Notes under the pieces: model-generated
The model's input: only the letters and a program-made list of their open reading frames with translations
Databases searched by the model: none
What the model was told of the DNA's origin: nothing
DNA from: Nematostella vectensis
Taxonomy: Eukaryota; Cnidaria; Anthozoa; Actiniaria; Edwardsiidae
Direction: 5' to 3'
NCBI RefSeq assembly: GCF_932526225.1
Contig: NC_064037.1
Location: 10,956,203 to 11,020,202, forward strand
DNA: 64,000 bases
Position numbers and translations under genes: made by a program
Shown: one piece after another, positions 46,565-59,900 of the stretch
Layout: every line of letters begins with the position of its first letter
Numbering within the stretch: position 1 is the stretch's first letter

Positions 46565-49500
46565 ATGAAGAGAAAAGCGGCGGGTTCGCCTGGAACTGCT
46601 GCAAGGGAAGCGAAAATGCCCAAAACAGCGGTCGAAAAAGAGAAGAAATATGACCGCCAACTAAGGTACTATCCCTTTAAACCTTCTATTTCAATTTTGT
46701 AGTTATTTCTCTGTAAAAGCGCACGAAAACATGATAATTTCACGTTTCGGATTCTGCGCGCAATGCGGATCTTCGACAAACTGTCTGCGATTTCAAGATG
46801 TTATTACCGGCGAAATTTTAACTGTGTGTTACCTGTCAGATGCACTTTGATGCCTTAGGGATGAGGTCGGGTGGTGACTTGATCAATAAACTGTTAGAGT
46901 ACCTGTCCCTTAAAATGTGTAAATCTCTGTCGCATTATCGCGATAATTCGTCCTTTGATTTCGAAGTTCAGTGATTTTTGGTTATGGCTAGGGTGTTCTG
47001 TGATTTGTAAATAAAATCATGGATTAGGGGTGACTTGCTTATCCGGCTTTCCCCTTTTTCTGAATGCCAAGTAGCATTTATTTCCCCATATATATGCTAT
47101 TAATGTGAGTGGGCTCACATTGTCTATCCACCTCCCACATATGGGAGGTGGGAAGGATAAGATGACTAGCCCTGAGGCCTGGCTTAACTACTAGGAGGCA
47201 TGTTGAGTGCGACATGAAGCATGCAACATGTCTCCTTAATGTTTCCAAGTTAAGCCACTGCCAGCAACATGGAGCTTAAGACAAAGTTTGTAGGACGCGG
47301 CACGTAAAACGTCTCTTAACCATCTGAGAAACCTATTTTTCGTTGCTGCTACAAGATTTGCTGTGCTCTTCAGTGTTTTTAGGTGTCTAAACTAGGAAAT
47401 ATGTTGCACCCTACATGTTGCAGGCTACATGTCACACACCTCATACAAGTCTCCTAGCCTAGCCAAGCCTTGAGGACTGTAGAATAGTTGGAGTAATCAA
47501 TATACACCTATTTCAAATAAGAGAAACAATAAATTGGTTATAAAAGTACAACTATTTCTCCAGGTTATGGGGTGATCATGGCCAAGCAGCTTTAGAACAG
47601 GCCAAGATATGTCTCATTAATGCTTCAGCAACAGGCACCGAAATCTTGAAGAATCTCATACTTCCTGGTGAGTCATAACGAAAACCCTAATCACATGGTC
47701 AGATGACAAGTTGTTAGTGTTGTGCACCCAGTGTTTATAAACAGATTGCTAAATAACTTAACCTTGTTCTCATCCAATCCCAATCTTTTTCTTGTGAGGG
47801 GTAATAACTGGATTTTAGTTCCCATTTAGTTCCCTGATGTTACACCCCAAGACAATACACCTTATGCTGCATTCACACCAAAACCATGTTTAGTTAAAGT
47901 TAAACAAGGGTTTTCTTTGCCTGATAACTTGCCAAGTTTTCATTGTGTTGAGTTCTTACTAGCTAAATGATCACTTAGTAACATGTACAGCACAGTCCAT
48001 TCAGTTTTGTTCTTGGTTCTGTCCACTCTTGGGAGATTGGGATTTAACCCAGTTTAATTAAACCACCTTTAAACTGGTTTAAGTGCTGGTTTGAATGCAG
48101 TATTAGACATGTAATGGTTGATACTTGTTGTGGTTTGAAATGCTTCTTGGTTTGAAATTGTTAAAACCAGTTTGAAAAAAATTCAAACCAGAAGCATTTC
48201 AAACCACAACAAATGTGGCATGGTTTGAATTTTTTTCAAACTGGTTTTAACATTTTCAAACCAAGAAGCATTTCAAACCACAACATACTCTAGACCTGTA
48301 ATTGTCTATACCCTAGACCTCAATACCCCAGACCTGTGTCTATACCCTAGACCTGTAAAATTATCTATACCCTAGACCTGTAAAATTGTCTATACCCTAG
48401 ACCTGTAAAATTGTCTATACCCTAGACCTGTAAAATTGTCTATACCCTAGACCTGTAAAATTGTCTATACCCTAGACCTCTAAAATTGTCTATACCCTAG
48501 ACCTGTAAAATTGTCTATACCCTAGACCTGTAAAATTATCTATACCCTAGACCTGTAAAATTGTCTATACCCTAGACCTGTAAAATTGTCTATACCCTAG
48601 ACCTGTAAAATTGTCTATACCCTAGACCTGTAAAATTATCTATACCCTAGACCTGTAAAATTATCTATACCCTAGACCTGTAAGTGTCTATACCCTAGAC
48701 CTGTAAAATTGTCTATACCCTAGACCTGTAAAATTGTCTATACCCTAGACCTGTAAAATTATCTATACCCTAGACCTGTAAAATTATCTATACCCTAGAC
48801 CTGTAAAATTATCTATACCCTAGACCTGTAAAACTGTCTATACCCTAGACCTGTAAAATTGTCTATACCCTAGACCTGTAAAATTGTCTATACCCTAGAC
48901 CTGTTAAATTATCTATACCCTAGACCTGAAAAATTGTCTATACCCTAGACCTGTAAAATTGTCTATACCCTAGACCTGTAAAATTGTCTATACCCTAGAC
49001 CTGTAAAATTGTCTATACCCTAGACCTGTAAAATTATCTATACCCTAGACCTGTAAAATTATCTATACCCTAGACCTGTAAAATTATCTATACCCTAGAC
49101 CTGTAAAATTATCTATACCCTAGACCTGTAAAATTATCTATACCCTAGACCTGTAAAATTATCTATACCCTAGACCTGTAAAATTGTCTATACCCTAGAC
49201 CTGTAAAATTATCTATACCCTAGACCTGTAAGTGTCTATACCCTAGACCTGTAAAATTATCTATACCCTAGACCTGTAAAATTATCTATACCCTAGACCT
49301 GTAAAATTATCTATACCCTAGACCTGTAAAATTATCTATACCCTAGACCTGTAAAATTATCTATACCCTAGACCTGTAAAATTATCTATACCCTAGACCT
49401 GTAAGTGTCTATACCCTAGACCTGTAAGTGTCTATACCCTAGACCTGTAAAATTATCTATACCCTAGACCTGTAAAATTATCTATACCCTAGACCTGTAA

Positions 49501-52500
49501 AATTATCTATACCCTAGACCTGTAAAATTATCTATACCCTAGACCTGTAAAATTATCTATACCCTAGACCTGTAAAATTGTCTATACCCTAGACCTGTAA
49601 AATTATCTATACCCTAGACCTGTAAAATTATCTATACCCTAGACCTGTTAAATTGTCTATACCCTAGACCTGTAAGTGTCTATACCCTAGACCTGTAAGT
49701 GTCTATACCCTAGACCTGTAAAATTATCTATACCCTAGACCTGTAAAATTATCTATACCCTAGACCTGTAAAATTATCTATACCCTAGACCTGTAAAATT
49801 ATCTATACCCTAGACCTTTAAAATTATCTATACCCTAGACCTGTTAAATTGTCTATACCCTAGACCTGTAAGTGTCTATACCCTAGACCTGTAAAATTAT
49901 CTATACCCTAGACCTGTAAAATTGTCTATACCCTAGACCTGTAAAATTGTCTATACCCTAGACCTGTGAAATTATCTATACCCTAGACCTGTAAAATTAT
50001 CTATACCCTAGACCTGTAAAATTATCTATACCCTAGACCTGTAAGTGTCAATACCCTAGACCTGTAAAATTGTCTATACCCTAGACCTGTAAAATTGTCT
50101 ATACCCTAGACCTGTAAGTGTCTATACCCTAGACCTCTAAAATTGTCTATACCCTAGACCTGTGTCTATACCCTAGACCTGTAAAATTATCTATACCCTA
50201 GACCTGTAAAATTATCTATACCCTAGACCTGTAAAATTATCTATACCCTAGACCTGTAAAATTATCTATACCCTAGACCTGTAAAATTGTCTATACCCTA
50301 GACCTGTAAAATTATCTATACCCTAGACCTGTAAAATTATCTATACCCTAGACCTGTAAAATTATCTATACCCTAGACCTGTAAGTGTCTATACCTGTCA
50401 TACAAGTCTATTTCCTTTCTTCTGGGAAGATCCCTTATTAGCAGCAGGTTGTTTCAAATTTGTCAAATTTATTATAAATTGCATCTCATTTGTGTCTGTT
50501 GTATCAAGGAATTGGCTTGTTTACTATTGTTGATGGGGAGAAAGTCACAGGAGAAGATGTTGGGAACAAGTAAGGACCACAGTGATCAGTTTAGTAGCTT
50601 GACCTTTTGTATTGCTTGGTGTATTCATTGATTGTTTCAAGACCATCCATGTAATCAAAGATTATACCTTTGGATTTGATTATAAAAACTAAAAATGCCA
50701 TGTATTGTTTGATTTCAGCTTCTTTTTAAACAAAGAACACATTGGAAGGGTAAGCCATTGATAGAATCCTCATTTTTGCTTTCTGAACCCTTGTTTATGT
50801 TTCTTTTTTTTCAGTCTCGGGCAGAATGTGCGACTGAGTTACTCCTGGAGCTCAATTCAGATGTATCTGGAGAATTTATTGAGGAGGTATGGTTTTGCCA
50901 TGACTGTCCCTGTTTGTCATGAACTTTATATACAAGGCTAATGAATGCCCCTGATTGGCCATCAGGTCATGTGCGACTTAAGTACAGATGCATGATTAAA
51001 GTCATATTACACATATTTCAGATAGATTAGAAATTATATTTAGGTGTATGCTGTTTGGGCATTTTCACTTGAACACTTGTTATTGGTTTTAAAACAATTA
51101 CCGGGAAGTCTTTTTGTCTATTTATGTCCTCTAAAGCACAGAAGTCATCACATGACTCGGCTTGTTTGACATGATGTGATTAATTTTAAGCCAAAGAAAT
51201 TAGTCTCACTAATGAGGAATTAGCCACAACTGAGAAGCTATAGTGAACAATTTAATGAAAATACAGTGAAACCTCGCTCTGCAGACACCCGCTTAATACA
51301 AACACTTGTTTTTCTGGACAGTATTCAACAGATACTTTTATATGGCCCAAAGGACATTTTTCATACAAAATTAACCGCGGCTTATGGACAAAAGAAATTC
51401 GAGTCTTGCACTTACAGGAGATTGATGCACTTTTAATAACGTATTTATCAAGTTCTAATCTGATATTATCAAGCTTTTCTAAACCTAATGCTCTTAACGA
51501 TACCATAGACCCAAATGGCTTCATTTCAAATACCACCAAAATCTTAAATACTCCGCCAGATATTCAAGAAAAAACAAATTCGAATGAGTGTAGCGTTATT
51601 CTCGAAGGCGTCAATAATCCCATAATCCTGTTTACTTAGCTTAAAGTCCCGCGATCAACATCCAGGGAACTTAGTTTTACGGCTTTTCCCTCTAATTAGC
51701 ATACAAGCGTGTCAGTACAATTATCAACGTTTTATCAGAGATTTATCTGTATTTATATCAAACACTTTCCCATTTAAAAATGTACTTTCCCATTTAAATG
51801 TGTACTTTTGCGAGAGCGTTGTTTTCACGTCCTCAAAACGCGGGTCAACCAATCAGAGACCGTCACTTCAATAGCCTTAATTCAACGCGTCTGGAGAACG
51901 CCAGTCAGCCAATGAAATGATCTTGAAATTTGAGCCTTCGTGATTCCGCGTTCTTCGACGCGACTTGACCAATCACACGGAATCATTCTTATCCCGCAAA
52001 AAGGTCAATACAAATAGCCTTCTGTCAACAGATGCAGATTACCGGTGATAACGATAACTAACGCGGACTAGGGGTCAGAAGAGATCAAATGGAGAAGATG
52101 ACTTTAGAAAATAAAAGGAGTAGCCTTACATCTTCAAAACTACGTATAGTACTCGAACTTTAACAAGTCATTAAACAAGCTATTTCTAAAACCAACACCA
52201 AGGACACTCGAATTGGCTTACCCTAGTAATGACCTTTTTCTTCTTTGCACAGCTCTCCCAGAATCTCTTTTCGCTATACCAAATATGTCATGTCTTTCTG
52301 TGAACAATTCACCAAGTGGATATTTTTAGTGTTCCCAGGTCGGACTAATCATACTTGATCTCAATGAACCAAAGACTTGTGATGGCGCGAAACGAAATTG
52401 GCGCCCTTTTAGTCCCGTGGCTTGGCTCGATCACGGCTGTATCCAGCCCAAATTTGTCTGCATCCAAATCAAATATTGTTCTTTTTGCCGTCGGTTTCAT

Positions 52501-55500
52501 CCAAGAATGACCCATTCGTATTGTTCTCATTATAAAAAGATGCAGGAGAGAAATCTTCTAGCTCACGTTGCACATGATGCCGCGTAACACGAGATCTCAG
52601 GGTATGGAATGAATTGATAAACAATTTACTGTTTCAACAGATTCGGATTATACAGCAAATCAAAGTGCGTTTTCGAACGCAGAACGTGCAATCTGTAATA
52701 TAGGTGAACTCGAAAAATACCATCGTGTTTCGAAGCAATCACATTCGGAAAACCCCTTTAATAAAGCAAACCTCTAACTACTGAAACATCTCACCGAAAC
52801 GTGAAAGAGGAAGATAGTATACAACATCATCATTTATTGCAAGGAGAACGAATAAAAGCCAATCACATTCCCAATCAGTGCGTTTGCAGACGCAACGAGT
52901 GTCTAGGATCGATTTACAAAGCTACATAGGCATGGAAAGCCGGTAAAAATTTTAGTGTACTATGTATCTAAAGTGACTAGCCTTTAAACAATATATCGGC
53001 GTTTTCTTACTTTGTAAGTCAAGCACGCAAAATGTTTTGTTCATTTCACAGAGATCGGACATAGCCATGCGTTATACTTCTCAATAGACACTCAAGAGTA
53101 GGCTTTGAAAACAAACCGGAAACTGTGCGTTTTAAAGACGCAGGCTAGTCAATAGTGTGAAAGAATCTAATTTTCGGTACGAGAAACACATTATGGCGTT
53201 TGTAATTGGTTGTTAGAAGACAAGGTTGATACAACTTTCTTATTCAAACATCAAAAGCAAGCTGTTATAAGTTGATTTACGTCTAGTTATGTGCTTTAGG
53301 AAAGCACCCGACTCCGGGACAGATGGAGCACCAAAGGTTGAGCTCTCTGTTGGTGGTCATATGATATGATTAAAAAAACTGCCATCTTGTAAGCTAGGAG
53401 ATAAGGCCCGAACAAACCGGAAAGTGTGCCTTTTAAAGACGCAGGCTAGTCAATAGTGTAGAAGAATCTAATTTTCGGTACAAGAAACACATGGCGCTTG
53501 TAATTGCTTGTAAGAACATGATATAATTTTTCTTGTTCAAACATCAAAGCAAGCTGTTATTAGTTGATTTATAGTTGATTTACGTCTTTAAAGCTAGTTA
53601 TGTGCTTTTGGTTTGCTTAATGTTGGGTATAAGTTCATAATATTTCCTACATTCATGTCACCTTCCTGGGTTTACATTCAAAGTAGTGGACTACAATTTA
53701 TTTAATTGAGCATTTTTGTCTATAGTTTGGTGAGCTTGAGTATAAACAGGGTATAAATAACAATGTCAAGTAATTTATCCCTTAGGATAAAACCAATCGC
53801 ATGTCTATTAGTGCGTTCGAAAATGCAACGGTCTAGATATTCATGCAAGCACGAGATCAAGAGACAGATATAGGCATGGAAAGCCAGTGAAAATATTATA
53901 TCCTCGCAAACTTTAAACACCGCCAGATTACTATTTTCCAAAAGTAGTTGTTTATCCGAGAACTAGACATTTTGTTGCCAATAAACAGTGAACAATACGC
54001 TCTGAGAATAAAGCCGATGTTCAGGGATGTTGGCGCGTTCTAGAGACCCCTTTTAGGGGTAGCGATGAGTAAGTTCGAGATTTGCCGAGGCGCCGAGACC
54101 GCGTTTTAGAATCCGAGCCCGAGACATTAAGTCAAATTTCGGAATCCGTGTCCGAGCTTTTACTAGCTTGTGTTCGGACATCAGATAACTTGCTCGAGGT
54201 ATGTCATAAACATTAGTTGAAAAAGAATAGCTAGAGCGGAAAGGCTTAAGACTCGAGACTCGAAAAAGAGGGAAACCCTTAGCAGTAACAACATAAAACA
54301 GATCGCGTTTAACAGAGACTCCGAGAACGTGGTACAAAAAGAGGCTCCAAGATCCTAAAATGTCGTGGGGAAAAACGAGACTTCGAGACTTCCGTAAAAA
54401 CGCCGAGATTCCGAGACTTTGCGAAATTTTTGCGAGATTTTCGAAATTTTAAAGTACCCATCGTTACCCCTTACGTATATTACAGATTGCACGTTCTTTT
54501 TGCAATTGGTTCCCTCCAAGAATGACCCATTCGTATTGTTCTCATTATAAAAAGATCTTCTAGCTCACGCTGCACATGATGCCGTGTAACACAAGATCTC
54601 AGGGTATGGAATGAATTGATAAACAATTTGCTGTTGTTGCAATTAAATATTGACAGATTCTGATTATACAGCAAATCAAAACGTAGCAAGTGCGTTTTCG
54701 AACGCAGAAACGTACAATCTGTAATATAGGTGAACTCGAAAAATACCATCATGTTTCGAAGCAACCACAACTTGAGTAAATAGCCGCGGGTATATGTGCT
54801 GGGGCTCCCACGTGCTAACTTTGTCAAGTTGAAAAAATGTAACACCAAGCTGTAATATCCGACTGTCCCTATGCATGAATCTACGATACTGTAGGATGAT
54901 AATAGGCTAAATTCTTTTAAACAGATTATCTGTTCAAATCTTTTGATTTTTCTCTAGAATTATATTGATGCGCTCTTTTGCTCGACTGGTGCTTGGAATG
55001 CTTGTGTGCAAAGAGCAAAGCTCCCTAGCTCGGGCCTTATCTCCTAGCTTACAAGATAGCAGTTTGTTAATCATATCATATGACCACCAACAGAGAGCTC
55101 AACCTTTGGTGCTCCATCTGTCCCGGAGTCGGGTGCTTTCCCAAAGCACATAACTAGACGTGAATCAACTTATAACAGCTTGCTTTTGATGTTTGAATAA
55201 GAAAGTTTTATCAACCTCGTCTTCTAACAACCAATTACAAACGCCATAATGTGTTTCTCGTACCGAAAATTAGATTCTTTCACACTATTGACTAGCCTGC
55301 GTCTTTAAAACGCACAGTTTCCGGTTTGTTTTCAAAGCCTACTCTTGAGTGTCTATTGAGAAGAAAATATAACGCATGGCTATGTCCAATCTCTGTGAAA
55401 TGAAGAAAACATTTTGCGTGCTTGACTTACAAAGTAAGAAAACGCCGATATATTGTTTAAAGGCTAGTCACTTTAGATACATAGTACACTAAAATTTTTA

Positions 55501-56899
55501 CCGGCTTTCCATGCCTATGTATCTTTGTCAATCGATCCTAGACACTCGTTGCGTCTGCAAACGCACTGATTGGGAATGTGATTGGCTTTTATTCGTTCTC
55601 CTTGTAATAAATGATGATGTTGTATACTATCTTCCTCTTTCACGTTTCGGTGAGATGTTTCAGTAGTTAGAGGTTTGCTTTATTAAAGGGGTTTTTCGTA
55701 TGTGATTGCTTCGAAACACGGTGGTATTTTTCGAGTTCACCTATATTACAGATTGCACGTTCTGCGTTCGAAAACGCACTTTGATTTGCTGTATAATCCG
55801 AATCTGTTGAAACAGTAAATTGTTTATCAATTCATTCCATACCCTGAGATCTCGTGTTACACGGCATCATGTGCAGCGTGAGCTAGAAGATTTCTCTCCT
55901 GCATCTTTTTATAATGAGAACAATACGAATGGGTCATTCTTGGATGAAACCGATGGCAAAAAGAACAATATTTGATTTGGATGGCAGACAAATTTGGGCT
56001 GGATACAGCCGTGTTCGAGCCAACGGGACTAAAAGGGCGCCAATTTCGTTTCGCGCCATCACAAGTCTTTGGTTCATTGAGATCAAGTATGATTAGTCCG
56101 ACCTGGGAACACTAAAAATACCCACTTGGTGAATTGTTCACAGAAAGACATGACATATTTGGTATAGCGAAAAGAGATTCTGGGAGAGCTGTGCAAAGAA
56201 GAAAAAGGTCATTACTACGGTAAGCCAATTCGAGTGTCCTTGGTGTTGGTTTTAGAAATAGCTTGTTTAATGACTTGTTAAAGTTCGGGTACTATACGTA
56301 GTTTTGAAGGCTACTCCTTTTATTTTCTAAAGTCATCTTCTCCATTTGGTCTCTTCTGACCCCTAGTCCGCGTTAATTATCGTTATCACCGGCAATCTGC
56401 ATCTGTTGACAGAAGGCTATTTGTATTGCCCTTTTTGCGGGATAAGAATGATTCAGTGTGATTGGTCAGGTCGCGTGGAAGAACGCGGAATCACGAAGGC
56501 TCAAATTTCAAGATCATTTCATTGGCTGACTGGCGTTTTCCAGACGCGTTGAATTAAGGCTATTGAAGTGACGGTCTCTGATTGGTTGACCCGCGGTTTT
56601 AGGACGTGAAAACAACGCTCTCGCAAAAGTACACATTTAAATGGGAAAGTACATTTTTAAATGGGAAAGTGTTATCAACTTTATAAGCATTTACTCTAAA
56701 TTTTGCTTAGTTGTAAACTACGCCATAATTAACCCTTTCACTCCTGAGTACTTTTGAGCAACATTGTAAGAAAAACAGACTGAAAACAGAAACCTCCCCC
56801 CTATTTCAAGTCCAACACTACCAGTTAAGCTAAGCTACCGCTGACCCAAGACGGTATGCCTTGAAGTTTCCAACAATGCACTGCGGTGCCTCTTCTTTC

Positions 56900-56989
<90 letters not shown>

Positions 56990-59900
56990 CGATTTTTATA
57001 GCGCCACTTCTACTATGAATCCAGTGGCGCTTTACAATATAAAAATTAAGGTAACAATATTTTATATAAAGTATTTAAAACTTAGTAACTATACTAAACT
57101 TAGCAAACTAACTAATTATCTAACTAACTAACCTCCCCCCCCCTATTTCAAGTCCAACACTACCAGTTAAGTGGGCCTATATTTTACGGGCGTCTCAGGG
57201 CGTTATGGCAATGAAAGACTTAAGTAAGAATCCTTGGCTTCCTTCGGAGAGGGCTAAGCGAGAAAGAAAGCCCAAAACGAGTGGTCTCCATTCGCAGTCT
57301 TTTTAAGTTTTCCGCGCTCTTCTTTTCTACGGTGCAAGCTCCCTTCGGTCTAGGCATCTTCCTTTACTTGCACAACTAGCGCTATGACATTTGAGCGCCT
57401 AAGAGTTTTCCCGCTGCATGTAGAGCGTGCAATGTGATTGGTTGCCATACGCGGCTCAATTTGCTCTTCGTCTGTCATTACTGCTTTCTCTAATGTTTAC
57501 ACAACTTCAATCCCCGATATCTCGCAATCAGATTTCACCCCATCTTGCTCTAAATATGTGAATTAAAGGTACACTTCTAACCGCCCGATTCCTGCGCAAC
57601 TTGGCAAGCGTCTAGTATAGATATTGTTCTGTCACACCGTGCCACGGATAATCAATAGCTTTTTTTGCTACTGACTTAATTAGCGTGTTCTAGCCAAAGA
57701 AGCAAAATTATTCCATGCCTAACTTTGACCCTTGATTATTAATCAACGAGGCTGTGTGATGTTAAATGTAGACACGGTTTGTCAGTTCAGTACATGACGA
57801 AAGATATAAAACAGATCCCGGGAGGTTACGCGCTTTTGGTGTGTATAAATAATTCGCATGTTTAAAAGTGGTCAATTTCGCACTTCGGACCAGGCAAAAA
57901 CACCCAAAATTAAGCGCGTATAAAAAATGATTATTTTAGTAGGGAAGTACAATCATTAAGCTTTAAATTGATATATAGTTTGTTGGCATTTGCTTTAATC
58001 CGACGCGAGCGCAAGCGATTTTGCTGGGACGATCGGGGTAATTACCGCTTGGTCTGCAGTATCCTTAAGCAAATGGACACATCAAGTATGCTAAAGGACA
58101 AAACAGAACACAGTAAACAGTGCTGTATAGAACAGTCACAATGTTAAGTTAGCGTACCAGACTATAGACTAGGTAAAGTCAGAGTGTACAAAATGTTTTC
58201 AATGGATTCAGTTATAATAATTGAGTTGAAATTGGCAATCGCAAGGACGATTGAGGAAAGGAGTAGTTATCCTGTTTTGTTGTTGTTGTTTATAAAAATA
58301 TTGCTACGAATTTGAGTATTAAAGAAATAACCGAAATATGTCACTAGTTTGCAGAAGTAGTTTATCCAAATGTTACTTGATACACGAATTGTAAAGATTA
58401 AAATTTCAATATGAAGCATGTTGTTTTGCTGAAGCATGAGTTCTAAGTGTTTAAAATGCATTTTTGACGTCTTCTATATTAATGCGACTGTTATTAATTA
58501 TTGTTATTGTTATTAGAGCCCTGAGGAGCTGCTAACACACAAGCAAGATTTCTTTAAACCTTTTTCTGTTGTCATAGCAACACAACTATCAGAAGAGTAA
58601 GTTAGCAGGATTGTTACATTCTGGGAGGTACAGGGTGTGGCAACCATGTGGAAACGTGTGGAAAATAGAATAGAATACAATCAGAATTTCGTGTTTCCAA
58701 GTATACTCAACCTAGTATAAATTGAAATAGCCAGAGCCTCGTCCGAAGCTCACTGGCCACTAAAATGAGAGACCCAGGCTCTGGCTATGGTAACAGGGTA
58801 GATTATAATCAATCCACTGTGTAAATGTGTGATATGTTTTCTTCGTGTGTTGTAGGATATTGTTGAAGTTGGCCCATGTTCTATGGTCAGATAAGGTGCC
58901 ATTGTTGGTCTGCCGATCTTATGGATTCATTGGGTACATGAGACTGGTCCTAGAAGAACACCCAAGTAGGTTATCGCACAGTTTTGTTGCACTTAGTCTT
59001 ATGATGGGAATTATCAGAATCATGATGCTTGGGTAGTCACTGCCCTCTTCATAATTTATTACCTAACAAAAGCAAACTACCCCCATTATTCTTTTTAACA
59101 AAGTATCCTTCAATAATTGATGGACATTTTATGTTTTTTTTCACAGTTATTGAATCCCACCCTGATAGTGCATTTGAAGACTTGCGTTTGGACAGACCGT
59201 TTCCTACACTGCAGCAGTATGTAGATTCCATGGACCTTGAGTCAATGAGCAAACTTGTAAGTACAGTAACTGATTACATTTAGATATTCATTTAGGGAAC
59301 ATATAACAATCGTAATATCGTTACTGTACACTAAAATCTCACTTCTCCATCGCCTTTGATTTTACAATCTTATCATGACCTTTTAATGAAGGGAGAACTC
59401 ACTGCTCTTCAAATTTCAGTTCTATTTTTGATGCAGTATCATTGTTCCTTCTGTTTTGTGTAGGATCACTCCCACACCCCCTATGTTGTTATTCTATTAA
59501 AGTACCTCCAGAGATGGAAGGAAGAGGTTAGTGAGAAGATGGAAACTTAGCATGTTGTTCTGTGATGAAATGTCTTTCTTATTGTCGTCTCTATGTTGTG
59601 GCCTAGCATGACAATAAACCTCCACAAAACTACAAAGAAAAAGACGCTTTCAAAAAGATAGTCAGAAAAGGTATGTTAAGCTGGCTGCTTGACTGATAGA
59701 CAGACCAGAAAATAAAGGGATTGTCTGTCTGATTGGAAAGGAAAGGATTATGATGTGTTGTTGACTTACTGTATCATCAGACTCTGGTCTTGTCTGTGAA
59801 AGTCATCCTTATATTCTACTGCAGGAATTCTAATCAATGAGCATGGAATCCCAGAAGAGGAGGAGAACTTTGACGAGGCCATCCGAGCAGTGAATATGGC

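Larger units (their letters stand above)
51493..58068. mobile_element. TTAA element copy carrying two nested insertions (6.6 kb) in NAE1 intron 5
   Basis: Left end TTAACGATACCATAGACCC, right end GCAGTATCCTTAA; same family as 38777-39979 but in opposite orientation. With the foldback (51762-56672) and the MITE (56729-57223) taken out, about 1.2 kb remains, close to the 1,203 bp of the other copy. It fills most of the 7.6-kb intron between exons 5 and 6. Confidence 0.85.

Noticed and set aside
48287-50400. CRISPR-like array or telomere-like repeat
   Set aside because: The whole 25-bp unit repeats with no unique spacers, in a eukaryotic intron; CCCTAGACC is not a known telomere unit.
52345-56096. 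Two near-identical 60-residue ORFs (52345-52530 minus, 55914-56096 plus, starting [10 protein letters not shown]) as a paired gene
   Set aside because: They are the same stretch of the two arms of the foldback and differ after residue 23 by a frame change; no codon-level conservation.
56886-57131. ORF starting with a poly-isoleucine run
   Set aside because: Translation of the (TAA)n microsatellite inside a MITE.
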